Source of the DNA: an uncultured Anaerococcus sp.
Lineage (GTDB): Bacteria > Bacillota_A > Clostridia > Tissierellales > Peptoniphilaceae
Assembly: GCA_902488555.1 (NCBI GenBank)
Contig: CABTWT010000070.1
Location: forward strand, 1-6,152
DNA: 6,152 nt
Direction of reading: 5' to 3'
The translations under genes were made by a program, and so were the position numbers. Each line of letters begins with the position of its first letter. The first letter of the stretch is position 1. Below the pieces are notes generated by a model. The model ran no database searches and had not been told where the DNA came from. It saw only the letters and a program-made list of their open reading frames with translations. This document shows positions 5,310 to 6,152 of the stretch, one piece after another.

Positions 5310-6152
5310 ATGGCAATGAACATAAACTGGTATCCTGGTCATATGAAAAAGACCAAGGAAGATATCATAAATAATCTAAAACTTGTAGATATTGTCCTTG
5401 AAATCATAGATGCAAGAATACCTTCTTCAAGCAGGAATCCCATGCTTGATGAAATCATTGGTGATAAGCCTAGGATAATTATAATGAACAAGGCTGACCT
5501 TGCAGATAAGGATATTACTAGCAAGTGGATTGAGGACTATAAAAATAAGGGGATTTCTGCTCTTAGATTAAATTCCAAAGAAAATATAAATGCTAAAAAA
5601 ATCTATGATTTAGCTAGAGAATCTTTGAGCGAAAAATTTGACAAGCACAAAGAAAAAAATATAGAAAATCAAACAATTCGCATGATGATTGTAGGGGTTC
5701 CCAATGCTGGCAAGTCAACTTTCATAAATAATATTTCAAAAAGAAAGGGCGCCAATGTAGGTAATAGACCAGGGGTTACGAAAACCAAGCAATGGATTAA
5801 AACAAATGCCAATATAGAATTATTGGATACACCGGGGGTTTTGTGGCCGAAATTTGACGAAGAAACAGGCTTAAACCTATCATACACCCACGCCATAAAA
5901 GATGAGATACTAAATATAGAAGATCTTACCCTTAAGTTTTTGGAAAAAATGAAAGAAGAATATCCAGAAAATTTACAAGATCGTTATGGGGTGGATGTAG
6001 AAAAACCAGCCTTGGAAATTTACGAGGATATCGCTAGAAAAAGGGGAGCTGTTACAAAGGGTGGAGACTTTGATTACACTCGTACAGCCAATATAATTCT
6101 TACAGATTTTAGAAATGGAAAACTTGGAAGAATTAGTTTGGAAAGACCATGA
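5310..6152 (+). CDS. rbgA: Ribosome biogenesis GTPase RbgA (YlqF)
   Basis: A 280-residue GTPase needed for late assembly of the 50S subunit in Gram-positive bacteria. It has the circularly permuted GTPase order: G4 NKAD (60-63) and a G5-like LNSK (87-90) come before G1 GVPNAGKST (129-137), G2 with GVTKTKQW (155-162) and G3 DTPG (173-176). The N-terminal INWYPGHMKK (5-14) is the family signature. The C-terminal part (about 200-280) is the helical RNA-binding ANTAR-like domain, with IARKRGAVTKGGDFDYTRTA (241-260) conserved. Length is close to that of B. subtilis RbgA and the stop codon is the final triplet of the window, so the gene is complete. It is separated from rplS by a terminator and has its own promoter. 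In relatives the next gene is often rnhB, which would lie beyond the window. Confidence 0.96.
   Translation: MAMNINWYPGHMKKTKEDIINNLKLVDIVLEIIDARIPSSSRNPMLDEIIGDKPRIIIMNKADLADKDITSKWIEDYKNKGISALRLNSKENINAKKIYDLARESLSEKFDKHKEKNIENQTIRMMIVGVPNAGKSTFINNISKRKGANVGNRPGVTKTKQWIKTNANIELLDTPGVLWPKFDEETGLNLSYTHAIKDEILNIEDLTLKFLEKMKEEYPENLQDRYGVDVEKPALEIYEDIARKRGAVTKGGDFDYTRTANIILTDFRNGKLGRISLERP

Overview
The window looks like chromosomal housekeeping DNA from a low-GC Gram-positive bacterium (Bacillota). The evidence is the A/T-rich sequence, frequent AGA/AGG and ATA codons, strong purine-rich ribosome binding sites, and the conserved order ylxM-ffh-rpsP-khpA-rimM-trmD-rplS-rbgA. A relative of the anaerobic cocci (Anaerococcus/Peptoniphilus type) is my guess from overall flavour. 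It is not proven by any single feature. All genes are on the + strand and no mobile element, CRISPR array, tRNA or rRNA is visible.

Layout. Bases 46-1296 encode a membrane-anchored HtrA/DegP-type serine protease with one PDZ domain, closed by a clear intrinsic terminator (1307-1342). Bases 1343-1506 are a regulatory region: a consensus sigma-A promoter (TTGACA, 17 bases, TATAAT), two matching 19-bp palindromes that bracket it, and a 5' leader with an A/T-only hairpin just before the ylxM ribosome binding site. From 1507 to 5228 lies a compact seven-gene operon: ylxM and ffh (signal recognition particle), rpsP (ribosomal protein S16), khpA (KH-domain RNA chaperone), rimM (16S maturation factor), trmD (tRNA m1G37 methyltransferase) and rplS (L19). 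Spacing is tight and includes ATGA, 8-base and 14-base overlaps. A second intrinsic terminator (5237-5262) follows rplS. An extended -10 promoter directly behind it (5276-5284) would drive rbgA (ylqF), the circularly permuted GTPase for 50S assembly, whose stop codon is the last base triplet of the window.

Function. The genes serve ribosome building (S16, L19, RimM, RbgA), accuracy of decoding (TrmD), RNA chaperoning (KhpA), co-translational membrane targeting (YlxM, Ffh) and extracytoplasmic protein quality control (HtrA). All protein families here are well known. I did not find a new multi-gene system. The least explained element is the paired-palindrome promoter ahead of ylxM-ffh, which looks like a two-operator control region for an unidentified repressor, or in part an mRNA 5' hairpin. 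Two start codons are corrected from the longest open frame: trmD to 4187 and rplS to 4881.
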